Shown here one piece after another: positions 16,445 through 25,745 of a stretch of 64,000 nucleotides of DNA (the first letter of the stretch is position 1; the number at the start of each line of letters is the position of its first letter). The DNA comes from Bdellovibrionales bacterium RIFOXYD12_FULL_39_22. GTDB lineage: Bacteria > Bdellovibrionota > Bacteriovoracia > Bacteriovoracales > Bacteriovoracaceae. The stretch lies in assembly GCA_001770205.1 (NCBI GenBank), contig MEQL01000051.1, forward strand, positions 1-64,000, in the 5' to 3' direction. Position numbers and translations under genes: made by a program. A model generated the notes under the pieces. It saw nothing but the letters and a program-made list of their open reading frames with translations, made no database searches and was not told the origin of the DNA.

Positions 16445-18882
16445 TGGCCAGCTCCCCCATTTTCACTTTTCTCTAGTACGGCCAAAGCAATTTTTTCGGC
16501 AGTAATAGGCATCGATTTAATTCGAATGCCCAATGCATCTTCTACAGCATTTCCAACCATTGGTGCGGCCGGAATCATGGTGTGCTCTCCTACTCCTCTT
16601 GCTCCGAATGGGCCATCTGGCTGTGGCCTTTCCACAATAATAGAAATAATTTCTTCTGGTACATCTAAAGTGGTAGGAATTTTATAATCGGTAAAATTAG
16701 AATTTAATAACTTTCCTTTGTCATCAAAACGCATATCCTCATAAAGCACCGTGGCCAGTCCTTGCAAAAGTCCGCCAGTAATTTGGCCTTTGACTAAATC
16801 TGGGTTCAGAGCACATCCAGCATCTACGGCAAAGGCAACTTTATTAATTTTAATTTTACCACTCTCTTTATCAATGGCCAGATCAACTGCTGCAGCACCA
16901 ACCGTATAGTGAACGTTGGGTTTCCCTCCTTGTCCAGTGGCCGGATCACTCATGGCCGAAGCAAATTCTGGCATGAACATTCCTCGGCCAATAATAGGCC
17001 CTCCGCGAAAAGTACCATCTTTTTGTCCAATCCCATTGATAATAAACTCGGAAAATTTTAAAGAAAATTTTCCATCTTTCTTGGATTTTACGGCCTCATC
17101 TTCTAGATATAGATCCTCTTGTTGCATTTCCAAGGCCCGCGCAACTAATTTAAAAATTTGATCTCTCGCATCTTCTGCCGCTCGCTTGACCGCATTTCCA
17201 CAAGACCAAGTTATATGTGAGGCCACGGTTTGCCACTCATAGGGATTGCGATCGGTGTCGGGAGTTTCACAGCGAATTTTATGCGGAGGAACAGATAAAA
17301 TTTCGGCGGCAATCTGTGCCATAACAGTGAAATAGCCTTGGCCAATTTCCATGGCCGATAGCAAAATATTTAAACTTCCATCTTCATTAAATTTTAAAAA
17401 ACAAGAAGAAGAGGCATTAGGGGGCATGGCCGGGGCCTTCCAAAATAGAGAAAAACCTTTTCCATGAACAATGTTGGATTTATTCTTATTATCCTCTGGA
17501 TATTTTTTCCCCCACTCTATTGCTTTTGCTACTTTGGTTATACATTCATGTAATCCATTGGGATTCATACTAGCACCATAGGCCAATTTATCTCCCTCTG
17601 CGATCGCATTTTTTAAACGAAAATCCACAGCATCTAATTTTAATTTTTTGGCCATCTCGTTAATGTGCGACTCCAGTCCAAATAGAAATTCTGAATAACC
17701 AAACCCACGATATGGCCCACCAGGTGGCAAATTAGTATAGACACAAACTGAATCAATTTTTACGTTGGCAATTCGGTAAGGGCCAGTGGCGGAAAGGCCG
17801 GCAGCATTAACCACGTTTGCGCCATATTCTACATACGCCCCCGCATCCCAATAAAGTAACTGCTCTAGCGCTGTAATCGTTCCATCTTTTTTTACTCCCA
17901 TTTTAATTTTAGCATGCACTCCTTGGCGCTGATAGGTATTATAAAACTCTTGTGAGCGACTCCAAATTACTTTTACTGGCAGGCCGCGCACACAGGTGGC
18001 CAAGGCCGCCGCCAAAATTTCCATGGAGACTCCGGCCTTTCCACCAAAACCTCCTCCTACATAGGGAGTGATAACTCGAATATCTTTGTGGGTAAAACCC
18101 AATGGGGCCAAGGCCTCAACAAAAAGATGTCGCTGTGTATGAGGTGATTGCGATGCTGTCCACATAGTAAGACGGCCAGAGTGATCGCACAATCCAACCG
18201 AGGCATGAGTTTCAATTGCACAGTGAGCATAGCGAGGAACGGTATATTCATCTTCTAAGATATAGTCGGCCTCTTGAAAACCACTTTCCAAATCGCCCTT
18301 TCTAATTTTACGAAAATGGGCAATATTGGAGTTATCTTGCGGAAAAAACCAAGGAACATGAGTATATTCGGAGAGTTTAGGGTGAATCATATTTTTAGGA
18401 TTATGGCCAAATTCCTTCTCACTACTTCGTTTATTTTCTTTTTTACTGCTTAATCCCAAGGCATCATAAACGGACAAAATTGGTTTAAGCTCTTCATATT
18501 TTACTTCCACCAATTTGGCGGCCCTTTGGGCGGTGGCCTCGTCACGAGCGATAACTGCCGCGACTTGCTCTCCGATAAAACGCACCCGATCCTGGGCAAA
18601 AATATAGCGATCATGCATATAAAGGCCAAAGCGGAAAGGAAATTCATTTCCCGTAACTACACGAACTACTCCTGGAATTTTTTCTGCCTTTTTCGTATTG
18701 ATAGATAAAATTTTTGCATGAGCATAAGGTGATTCTACAATAGCAGCATAAAGTAGAGAATTTCCAAAATCAATATCATCGACATATTTTGCCGCCCCAG
18801 TAATCTTCTCTTTCCCATCCACTCGTTTTGTATTTTTTCCAATGTATTTGAATTTAGCAGATGCCTGATTATCTTCCTTCAC
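16441..18882 (-). CDS. Xanthine dehydrogenase family, molybdenum-binding large subunit
   Basis: The about 813-residue subunit carries the molybdopterin site of a xanthine-oxidase-family hydroxylase. Visible motifs are IGEQVAAVIARDEATAQ, the loop GGFGGKAG, GPYRGFGYSE, MEIGQGYFTVMAQIAAEIL and, near the C-terminus, GARGVGEHTMIPAAP with the catalytic Glu. The family hydroxylates purines, nicotinate, aldehydes and other N-heterocycles with water. The substrate cannot be read from the sequence. The GTG at 18882 is chosen because AGGAGG lies 8 bases before it. An ATG at 18909 has no site. It overlaps the FeS subunit by 14 bases. The FAD, FeS and Mo subunits are separate genes as in the XdhABC arrangement. 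Confidence 0.9.
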   Translation of the reverse strand: MKEDNQASAKFKYIGKNTKRVDGKEKITGAAKYVDDIDFGNSLLYAAIVESPYAHAKILSINTKKAEKIPGVVRVVTGNEFPFRFGLYMHDRYIFAQDRVRFIGEQVAAVIARDEATAQRAAKLVEVKYEELKPILSVYDALGLSSKKENKRSSEKEFGHNPKNMIHPKLSEYTHVPWFFPQDNSNIAHFRKIRKGDLESGFQEADYILEDEYTVPRYAHCAIETHASVGLCDHSGRLTMWTASQSPHTQRHLFVEALAPLGFTHKDIRVITPYVGGGFGGKAGVSMEILAAALATCVRGLPVKVIWSRSQEFYNTYQRQGVHAKIKMGVKKDGTITALEQLLYWDAGAYVEYGANVVNAAGLSATGPYRIANVKIDSVCVYTNLPPGGPYRGFGYSEFLFGLESHINEMAKKLKLDAVDFRLKNAIAEGDKLAYGASMNPNGLHECITKVAKAIEWGKKYPEDNKNKSNIVHGKGFSLFWKAPAMPPNASSSCFLKFNEDGSLNILLSAMEIGQGYFTVMAQIAAEILSVPPHKIRCETPDTDRNPYEWQTVASHITWSCGNAVKRAAEDARDQIFKLVARALEMQQEDLYLEDEAVKSKKDGKFSLKFSEFIINGIGQKDGTFRGGPIIGRGMFMPEFASAMSDPATGQGGKPNVHYTVGAAAVDLAIDKESGKIKINKVAFAVDAGCALNPDLVKGQITGGLLQGLATVLYEDMRFDDKGKLLNSNFTDYKIPTTLDVPEEIISIIVERPQPDGPFGARGVGEHTMIPAAPMVGNAVEDALGIRIKSMPITAEKIALAVLEKSENGGAGH

Positions 18883-19363
18883 AACCACATCCTCCTTTCT
18901 TCCCCTCATGTTCACACTTGCAAACCTGTGCAATAGCATCAATGATGGGAGTATATCCGGTACAACGACAAAGATTTCCGGCCAATGCCTCCCGTATCTC
19001 TTCCACTGATGGACAACAATTGTTTTCTAACAACTCATGGGCCGCAACAATAAATCCTGGAGCGCAATAGCCACATTGAAAAGAGTTATTATCCAGGAGT
19101 TTTTCTTGAATAGGAGAGATTCCATTTTGCATTAATCCTTCCAGCGTAGTGATCTCATGGCCTGCGACTTCTACCGCTAGCACTAGACAACTTTTCACAC
19201 TTTTACCATCAAGTAAAATAGTGCAAGCGCCACAATCTCCTCGATCACAACCACATTTGGGACTGGTGAGACCTAAGCGTTTGCGCAATACCTCAAGTAA
19301 AATTTCAGAAGGGTTAACTTCTAATGATCGTTTTTCGCCGTTTAATACAAATGAGATTTTCAT
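18869..19363 (-). CDS. Xanthine dehydrogenase family, [2Fe-2S] small subunit
   Basis: The 164-residue subunit moves electrons from the molybdenum centre to FAD. The plant-type cluster ligands are C37, C39 (CGCDRGDCGAC motif), C44, C47 and C59. The second cluster uses CGYC (97-100) and CRC (132-134) in the family signature LAGNLCRCTGYTPIIDAI. The C-terminus has an uncommon tail with four more Cys (CKC, CGC; 148-161). The gene sits between the FAD and Mo subunits, overlapping both (4 and 14 bases). Confidence 0.93.
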   Translation of the reverse strand: MKISFVLNGEKRSLEVNPSEILLEVLRKRLGLTSPKCGCDRGDCGACTILLDGKSVKSCLVLAVEVAGHEITTLEGLMQNGISPIQEKLLDNNSFQCGYCAPGFIVAAHELLENNCCPSVEEIREALAGNLCRCTGYTPIIDAIAQVCKCEHEGKKGGCGCEGR

Positions 19364-20256
19364 AGATGAGTGATTCCATAGTGAGGCCCATGGCCTTTTA
19401 ATCTTTCGTCTGCAATTATTAATGCACGGCCTAACATCACTTTTGACATGTGCATTCGATATTTGGCAGTAGCACGAATATCGGTAATAGGAGATATTTC
19501 TTGCTCCACCAAATCATATGCCTGTTTTAAAAGCGCAGTATTAATTTCATGGCCATTTAAAAGCTTTTCAATTTTTCCTGCGCGCACCGGTATTGGTGCA
19601 ACTGCTCCAAATGCAATTCGATATTGTTTGTTAGCAAGTGCCAACACGGAAATAGAGGCCTGGGCCAAATCCTCTCCTTGGTAGCGGCCAAGCTTTATGT
19701 AGCATCCGGCCTGTTCATTGGACGGAAGAGGAATAGTTACTCCCAGCACCAACTCTCCTTTTTTAAGGGCCGTCTTTTTGGGTGCTACAAACCATTTGCT
19801 TATTGGTACCACTCTACTTCCTCCTTTCAATGATCTTAGTTCCACCTTGGCATCATAAACTGCCAAGATGGTACCACTATCCATGGATGGAACTGCTGAG
19901 CAAATGTTTCCCACCAGCGTGGCCCGATTACGAATGGCCACTGAGGCCACCGTTTTGCTCATCTCCATTACTAGCGGTAGGCGCTTATTGATTAGCTCAC
20001 TATTAATTAAATCCGAAAAGGTAACAAGTGCTCCCAAGAAAATACTTTTTTTATCTTTTGCCAGTGCTATGGAATTGAGTCCTTTAATGTTTTTTAGATC
20101 GATCAAATTTTTGCAAATAGCGCGCTCTTCTTTTAGGTTGCAGATGAGATCAGTTCCTCCGGCCAGAGGGAGAGCATTTTTTTCTTTTGCTAGCAGGGAA
20201 AGCGCCCCTTTTAAATCATTTGGGCAATGATAAACAAAGTCTGATGTTATGGCCAT
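19360..20256 (-). CDS. Xanthine dehydrogenase family, FAD-binding subunit
   Basis: The 298-residue medium subunit has the FAD-binding signatures PLAGGTDLICNLKE near the N-terminus and IRNRATLVGNICSAVPSMD in the middle, followed by the CO-dehydrogenase flavoprotein C-terminal domain. It hands electrons from the FeS subunit to NAD or another acceptor. The start is at the ATG ending at 20256 (GGAGAG upstream), overlapping the cyclase gene by 10 bases. A frame extension upstream has no support. Confidence 0.92.
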   Translation of the reverse strand: MAITSDFVYHCPNDLKGALSLLAKEKNALPLAGGTDLICNLKEERAICKNLIDLKNIKGLNSIALAKDKKSIFLGALVTFSDLINSELINKRLPLVMEMSKTVASVAIRNRATLVGNICSAVPSMDSGTILAVYDAKVELRSLKGGSRVVPISKWFVAPKKTALKKGELVLGVTIPLPSNEQAGCYIKLGRYQGEDLAQASISVLALANKQYRIAFGAVAPIPVRAGKIEKLLNGHEINTALLKQAYDLVEQEISPITDIRATAKYRMHMSKVMLGRALIIADERLKGHGPHYGITHL

Positions 20257-21074
20257 TTGCTCTCTCCGGTCATGGCCACAATTCGGCACATTGCTGATTC
20301 TAATTCAATGCCTTTTAACGGAAAACATCCAATCCAAGCGCGCTTATTTTTTATCAAATTTATTTCTCCACCTAAGTTTTCTGCATGCACAATGCCTTTG
20401 GGGAAAAGTTTTAAATGCATTACTTGATAATAAATATCTTGTGGAAAAAATTCATCCCAACTTTTTCCATACTCACTTTTTATTTTTGCCTCTGCTTCCA
20501 AAAATTTACTTGGATGCCATTGGCGAATAATTGTATTCATGGGGTGATCCGCGCTACCACAATCTACTCCAATCCAATTAATCTCCATATCCATGCACCA
20601 CTGATGAAATTCTGGAGCAGGCCCTGGGTGTTTTACAAAATAGCGAATTTCATCACAATTTGGTTGATCCCAGGCATATCTGTTATAACCAGTATTGATA
20701 ATTAAAATATCTCCTTTTTTTACCTCTACTCGATCCGTGATCATCTTTGGTGTATATAGACTATAATCAGAAACAGCATCAGAAATATCTACGACAACTC
20801 CTGGCCCTACCCACTCATCAAGAGGAACCTTCCCAATGGCCCTTCCCGCAGAATAAAAGTGAATCTCTCCATCCATATGGGTTCCCACATGATTGGAAGT
20901 GGTAATAATTTGGCCATTGGCGCCCTGCCCCATATGTGCTCCTGCAATTCGTTTAAAATATTGAATCCCAAAAGGCATATAGGAAGGCCAGGGAGGAGTG
21001 TGAATACTCAAATCCTGTGTCAAATCATAAATGCGAAATCCATTCATCATTTCTAAAAATTTGGTTGATTCCAT
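20247..21074 (-). CDS. Cyclase-family metal-dependent hydrolase
   Basis: The 275-residue protein carries the cyclase-family (kynurenine formamidase/isatin hydrolase) motif HVGTHMDGEIH at 62-72, which binds Mn or Zn. Further family features are the N-terminal YDLTQDLSIHTPPWP and a DCGSADHP stretch that places more ligands. Members hydrolyse formamides or open cyclic amides. Next to a molybdenum hydroxylase and a ureido carbamoyltransferase, a ring-opening amidohydrolase is the most natural role, but the substrate is unknown. An AGGAG site fixes the start. The 94-bp gap upstream may hold a second promoter. Confidence 0.85.
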   Translation of the reverse strand: MESTKFLEMMNGFRIYDLTQDLSIHTPPWPSYMPFGIQYFKRIAGAHMGQGANGQIITTSNHVGTHMDGEIHFYSAGRAIGKVPLDEWVGPGVVVDISDAVSDYSLYTPKMITDRVEVKKGDILIINTGYNRYAWDQPNCDEIRYFVKHPGPAPEFHQWCMDMEINWIGVDCGSADHPMNTIIRQWHPSKFLEAEAKIKSEYGKSWDEFFPQDIYYQVMHLKLFPKGIVHAENLGGEINLIKNKRAWIGCFPLKGIELESAMCRIVAMTGESKWP

Positions 21075-21168
21075 TTTATTTCTCCTAATCAAAGTGTGAT
21101 CTTAAAAGGATAAGAAATTAGATAGAAGTACGCAATGAATTTCAGTGAGCTATATTAGATATGGATCT

Positions 21169-22578
21169 TTAATGGGATAATAACCCTTTCACAAATTCTT
21201 CATAGGCCAATTTAAAAGGCATGGCCGGTGCAGATAAGACTCCGGCACCTACCTGTCCTATCCCTGCTTTCTTGTGAGCAACTCCCGTATCAATAAAGGG
21301 CAAAATATTCTTTTCCACCACCTTAATTAGATCGATTCCCGTAGGAGTTCCTCGGAAATTTAAGTAAGGAATTTGATAAACACTGTTTTCTCCTACCGAA
21401 ATTTCATACATCTGCATCGTATAATTGATAGCATCTTGAGCTACCCCGCCCACAAATTGCACAATGGCCGGTGAGGCGGCAATCGCAAATCCACCTAGCC
21501 CGGCAGTTTCGGTTATTGCACTATCTCCAATATCTGGATTGGCATCTGCTTTTGAAAAACCGGGGAAAAAGAGAGCATCTGGAACTTCTGCCGGGCCGAC
21601 AAACCACCGGCCATTCATCGCAGATAATTGAATCCCAAAATCAGTTCCATTTCGCGCCATGGCCGTCAACATAGAACTATTTTCAATTCCGCGCGCAGCA
21701 TCCAACGAAACTTTGGAGGCCGGCATAGAAAGATTTAAAAAGAAATGATCATTACCATTAATAAAATTTAAAACATCAATTTGCGCTTGACGCTCGGCCT
21801 TGGTTTTTAAAATATGAGGAGCAATACTACGATAAAACAAGGATGTCCCTGCACGATTTCTATTATGTAATTCATCTCCCATATGCAATGCCTGAGCAAT
21901 AATATTTTTTAAATCCACTGGCCCTGCAAAAGAGATTGCTTCTTTCAATATTGGGTATAAAGTCTTTTCCATCCAGCGAAGCTTGGTGATAACTTCCAAA
22001 GAATAGGCACCATAGCGCAAAACTTTACCCAAACCTTCATTCATGGTGCAATATGCGCGATTTTTATATTCGCTATTTTCCAAAATAAAAACTGGCATTG
22101 AAAAAGAAACCACACCGGCCATCGGCCCAACAGTTTGATGTTCGTGACAAGGAGAATATTCAACTTGAGAAGAAGCGGCCAAACTTGCTGCATCCTCCTC
22201 ATTATGGGCCAACCCCTCATATAACAATGCCCCAATAATCGCCCCCCTCATAGGTCCACACATTCGTGCCCACTCAATAGGTGGGCCGGCATGTAAGATT
22301 AGATTTTTTTTCATCCCAGGAATAACCTCTCCTGCCTGGGCCAGGCCGATTAACATCGGCCTTCCTCTATTTACAATTGCTAGCGCTTTGAGATTAGCGG
22401 CCTCAATTTTACTTCGATTTTTCTCCAATAGTTCTTGAAGTTTTTTGTCAAAAACCAGCGGAGGTTTCCAATCTACGTGCAATGACTTTGCCCCATGTGC
22501 TAGTGCGGTTTGGTGAAAACTTTCAATGCCCAAATTTATAATTTTTAATTTTTCTTTTAATAATTTATTACTACTCAT
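21169..22578 (-). CDS. DUF1116 protein, AllG-like carbamoyltransferase subunit
   Basis: The 469-residue protein matches the DUF1116 family (E. coli YlbE, now AllG) through segments such as ARMCGPMRGAIIGALLYEGL, YSPCHEHQTVGPMAGV, GRWFVGPAEVPDALFF and DIGDSAITETAGLGGFA. With FdrA/AllF and DUF2877/AllH it forms the oxamate carbamoyltransferase that splits oxalurate with phosphate in anaerobic allantoin breakdown. Here the three genes are adjacent and in the order allH-allF-allG. The family call is firm. The exact substrate is inferred. A GAGG site precedes the ATG. No carbamate kinase gene is in the window. Confidence 0.85.
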   Translation of the reverse strand: MSSNKLLKEKLKIINLGIESFHQTALAHGAKSLHVDWKPPLVFDKKLQELLEKNRSKIEAANLKALAIVNRGRPMLIGLAQAGEVIPGMKKNLILHAGPPIEWARMCGPMRGAIIGALLYEGLAHNEEDAASLAASSQVEYSPCHEHQTVGPMAGVVSFSMPVFILENSEYKNRAYCTMNEGLGKVLRYGAYSLEVITKLRWMEKTLYPILKEAISFAGPVDLKNIIAQALHMGDELHNRNRAGTSLFYRSIAPHILKTKAERQAQIDVLNFINGNDHFFLNLSMPASKVSLDAARGIENSSMLTAMARNGTDFGIQLSAMNGRWFVGPAEVPDALFFPGFSKADANPDIGDSAITETAGLGGFAIAASPAIVQFVGGVAQDAINYTMQMYEISVGENSVYQIPYLNFRGTPTGIDLIKVVEKNILPFIDTGVAHKKAGIGQVGAGVLSAPAMPFKLAYEEFVKGLLSH

Positions 22579-22580
22579 CT

Positions 22581-24116
22581 TTAAATTCCTCTAATGATTT
22601 TAGTTGCCAAATGTGCGGCCTGTGCATTGGTAAAAACAACCACTACCCCACTCTCCTTGAGCATTTTAATCAACTCTTGTCGGTTTTGAGGATCACTATC
22701 AGTTCCAGTGACAAAACAGATAATGGGAATATGAGGCGCAAGTTTTTTTGCTTTTACTACCGTGGGAATAAACTCTCTTTGCGGATCTAAATTAGCTCCA
22801 TGTCCAATTACCAAGTCCAAAATTATAAGAGCGGTATCTGGCCGAGCAATTTCTTCTAAAATACGACGATTTCGCAAAGAAAAATCAATCATGGGGTGAG
22901 GTCGGCCCTTGGTAAATTCATCTTCTCCCAAATCAACAATACAATTTCCCTGCGAAATATTAGAATTGGCCAAAGTGGCAATCCCACTGGCCGGAGTATT
23001 AGAATATAGGGAGCTAATACCTGCTTCTTGTAAAATAAGTTGCGTCTCATAACAAAAAGTTCCACCGCTATATAGCGCCCGAATGTATTTGTCGCCAGAT
23101 GTTACATTTTTTATAGAGGTAACATCGTTATTGCATTCTAATTGCGCCCTAGGATCTACTAACCGACATGCCAGCAATGCTCCCTCTTCTAGCGTTTTTC
23201 CATAAATCATGTGATGTTTTTCTACGATCTCTTTTGTGGCGCCTAAAAAAACTGCCACCACCGGATACTTACAGCTGGCCACTTTTTTTCCAATTTCCTC
23301 TAAAACAGTCTGATGTGGCGGCTTGGCCACTAGCAAAATAACTTTGGTATTTTCGTCTTGTTCGAGCATTTCAAAGGCCTGCAAAAAAGAGATGCCTCCG
23401 ATTTTTTCTTTTATATCTCGTCCCCCAGTGCCCAATGCATGAGAAATTCCGCCTCCCATATTGTGAATAAGTGATGTTACTTCCTGCATTCCAGTGCCAG
23501 AGGCGCCGACAACTCCAATTTTACCAAGGCGCACGCTATTGGCGAAGGCCAGAGGAACTCCTCCAATAATTGCCGTACCACAATCTGGCCCCATCACCAA
23601 AAGCTGCCTTTTTTGCGCCAAAAGTTTTAATTTCAGTTCTTCTTCTATGGTTATGTTGTCTGAAAATAGCATCACATTCTGGCCAACGGTAAGAGCGGAA
23701 AAAGCTTGGGAATATGCGAATTTACCAGCAGTGGAGATTACTACTAAATTAGCACTTGGCATGATTTTGTATGCACTCTCCAATGATGTAACGGCAAAAC
23801 TGCCATTTTTCTCAGAGGATAATGTACCTCGTTTTTTTTTGGATTGAAGGAGTAATTCCTCTGCTTCATTTAATCTTTTGCTAGCAATTTCTTCATCACG
23901 GCCCAAGAGTACCAGTAATAAATCACTATCGGATACATTTGCAAAATCTTCGATATAAAGTCCTGCCGCCTTTAAAATTAATAAATTTTCCGCACTGCCC
24001 ATAACTACTGCAGAATCAATTACGCCCTCCATCTCTCTGATCTTCTTAGAAATGATCATCAAGGAGATGGAATCGAAATAATCACCTTTTTTTACAATTC
24101 CTTTAGTTACACTCAT
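22581..24116 (-). CDS. FdrA/AllF-like carbamoyltransferase subunit
   Basis: The 511-residue protein resembles FdrA (AllF), a relative of succinyl-CoA ligase alpha chains. It shows the phosphate-loop stretches VMGPDCGTAIIGG and GVVGASGTGMQEVTSLI and the C-terminal LVIGHGANLDPQREF. In E. coli it forms oxamate carbamoyltransferase with the AllG and AllH proteins. The start with GGAG at 24116 is preferred, giving a 14-base overlap with the upstream allH-like gene. The AllG-like gene follows after 2 bases. The length is slightly under the E. coli protein (about 555). Confidence 0.88.
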   Translation of the reverse strand: MSVTKGIVKKGDYFDSISLMIISKKIREMEGVIDSAVVMGSAENLLILKAAGLYIEDFANVSDSDLLLVLLGRDEEIASKRLNEAEELLLQSKKKRGTLSSEKNGSFAVTSLESAYKIMPSANLVVISTAGKFAYSQAFSALTVGQNVMLFSDNITIEEELKLKLLAQKRQLLVMGPDCGTAIIGGVPLAFANSVRLGKIGVVGASGTGMQEVTSLIHNMGGGISHALGTGGRDIKEKIGGISFLQAFEMLEQDENTKVILLVAKPPHQTVLEEIGKKVASCKYPVVAVFLGATKEIVEKHHMIYGKTLEEGALLACRLVDPRAQLECNNDVTSIKNVTSGDKYIRALYSGGTFCYETQLILQEAGISSLYSNTPASGIATLANSNISQGNCIVDLGEDEFTKGRPHPMIDFSLRNRRILEEIARPDTALIILDLVIGHGANLDPQREFIPTVVKAKKLAPHIPIICFVTGTDSDPQNRQELIKMLKESGVVVVFTNAQAAHLATKIIRGI

Positions 24117-24987
24117 AAAAAAACTCCAATTTATCATTGCGTTCAAGCGTCATACAAAGGCCTACCATAAAATCAACCCCGGAGGAACTTCCATAGGTGG
24201 ACAAATGATCTACGGCCGTCGATAACCTTTCTATCGGCCCTTGATTTAAGGCAGAGAGCAACTCTTTTACGGTAATAGATACTCTTCCTCTACTGGCCCA
24301 AAATAACTGCGCCGTGGAAATCAAATTTGGTCCTTGCGCCAGATGGAAAATCATTTCACCTACTTTATCTGGATTAAAACAAGTCTCTTTTCTTGTCAGA
24401 TAGATAAAACGCAATCCTACCATTACTCCCGTCAAGAAATCATCTCCTGTAGGCGTTAACCCCCCCCCCAGGCCCGCAAGCACGACAACTCCTTCTTTCC
24501 AACTGGAAGAAAAAAACAATGCAACACCTTGTACAAAATGATTCAACAAAGTGCGATCAAAGGTACTTCTTTTCAAAGCACTTATATCGCTACCACTACC
24601 CACGTCCTGCAAAAGATAAACGCTATCTGCACACTTTGCATAACTTAAAATTAATTTTTTAAACTCAGCTACCCGACATCCCCAATCCTTCTCACTCTCA
24701 ATTTCCATTTTTGAGCAATAAACTTTTCTAACGTTAGCTGGGAAATTGGGTAATATCTCAACACTAACAACAGACTCTTGGCGGTAATAATCAAGAATTG
24801 GAGGACAAACTTCAATATTCCCAGGCCCTGCGCCAATCACTGATGAAACGAGTGAAATAAGCCTTTCACTGTTTGGATCATAAAAGTTGATCACCGATGA
24901 AAAGCATGAATGCTTGAGGTAGCTACCAGCAACAATTGCGTCTCCACAACTAATAATTAAATGATTACTACTTTGACTGTTGATCAT
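24103..24987 (-). CDS. DUF2877 protein, AllH-like carbamoyltransferase subunit
   Basis: The 294-residue protein carries the DUF2877 hallmark GLGGGLTPTGDDFLTGVMVG near residue 170-190, as in E. coli YlbF/AllH. It probably completes the three-part carbamoyltransferase with the next two genes. The Gly-rich motif is encoded by a run of ten G on the coding strand (24460-24469), a likely slippage site. The gene overlaps the isochorismatase-type gene by 20 bases and the fdrA-like gene by 14 bases. Confidence 0.85.
   Translation of the reverse strand: MINSQSSNHLIISCGDAIVAGSYLKHSCFSSVINFYDPNSERLISLVSSVIGAGPGNIEVCPPILDYYRQESVVSVEILPNFPANVRKVYCSKMEIESEKDWGCRVAEFKKLILSYAKCADSVYLLQDVGSGSDISALKRSTFDRTLLNHFVQGVALFFSSSWKEGVVVLAGLGGGLTPTGDDFLTGVMVGLRFIYLTRKETCFNPDKVGEMIFHLAQGPNLISTAQLFWASRGRVSITVKELLSALNQGPIERLSTAVDHLSTYGSSSGVDFMVGLCMTLERNDKLEFFYECN
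24460..24469. repeat. Homopolymer of ten C (ten G on the coding strand)
   Basis: Ten consecutive C lie inside the allH-like gene and encode the end of Leu plus three Gly of its conserved glycine motif. Such a tract is exceptional in this A/T-rich sequence. Loss or gain of one base would frameshift the gene. In the given sequence the frame is intact. Confidence 0.9.
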
Positions 24988-25549
24988 CTTTTAAAAGTTT
25001 TACCATCTGTTTGAATTCTACCGAATCGGCCCGCTGCAAAAGATAAAATAGCAACGTTTCGGTATTTAAAATATAAGCACCGGCGCGTTCCATCAGTTCT
25101 AGGCCATTTTTCCAACGCAGCTTATTCGAGGAGAGGCAACAATCATTAACCACAACAACTTTGTATTTTTTTTTGATTAGATCTAATACTGTTTGCAAAA
25201 CACAGATGTGAGTTTCTAGGCCAAAAACAATGGCCAAGGGCCGCTTTTTTTTATTAAGTTTTTTTAAATTCTCCAAAAAAGTTGAAGTTTTGCAACAACT
25301 AAAAGTAACCTTATCTGTAAATGCTGGCCCATCCCAAATTGCCAAGATGTCCCGGTCGGTAGGGCCTAATCCTTTCACGTAATGTTCAGTCCCAATCATT
25401 GGTACTTTGAGCATTTTCAGCATCGAAATCGTTAGCAAAATATTCTTTTTTGCCACTTTTAAAACTTTCTCCTCGATGAGTGGATAAAATTTCTCCTGAA
25501 GATCGACCACTACTAAAAAAGCATTCTCTGCCTTCAACTTCTCCCACAT
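24968..25549 (-). CDS. Isochorismatase-family cysteine amidohydrolase
   Basis: The 193-residue protein has the isochorismatase-like triad: Asp16 in VVVDLQEKF, Lys80 in TDKVTFSCC and nucleophile Cys116 in GLETHICVLQT. Relatives include N-carbamoylsarcosine amidase, maleamate amidase, biuret hydrolase and ureidoacrylate amidohydrolase. It is the first gene of the leftward cluster that continues with the AllHFG-like transferase, so a role in splitting an amide or carbamoyl product (for example an oxamate-like compound) is likely. A GGAGG site before the ATG at 25549 fixes the start. Confidence 0.85.
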   Translation of the reverse strand: MWEKLKAENAFLVVVDLQEKFYPLIEEKVLKVAKKNILLTISMLKMLKVPMIGTEHYVKGLGPTDRDILAIWDGPAFTDKVTFSCCKTSTFLENLKKLNKKKRPLAIVFGLETHICVLQTVLDLIKKKYKVVVVNDCCLSSNKLRWKNGLELMERAGAYILNTETLLFYLLQRADSVEFKQMVKLLKDDQQSK

Positions 25550-25745
25550 ATAAACCTCCATGATTTGATAAATTTGTTAAATTTCTGAAATACTTTTTTT
25601 TATCCATGAAAATATTACTCTTTTTCCCTAGATCGTTAAGTAGTTTTATCAAAACAGAGCTATTTTTCTCCAAGATCTTCAGCAATCGTTGATTTGTCCC
25701 AAATAATCGTGTAGTCTCCGGTAGGCCACTTATCTCTGGGGGAGT

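Noticed and set aside
25386-25685. A 99-codon minus-strand frame upstream of and into the isochorismatase-type gene
   Set aside because: It overlaps the catalytic gene in another frame, has no ribosome site and its composition is not protein-like.
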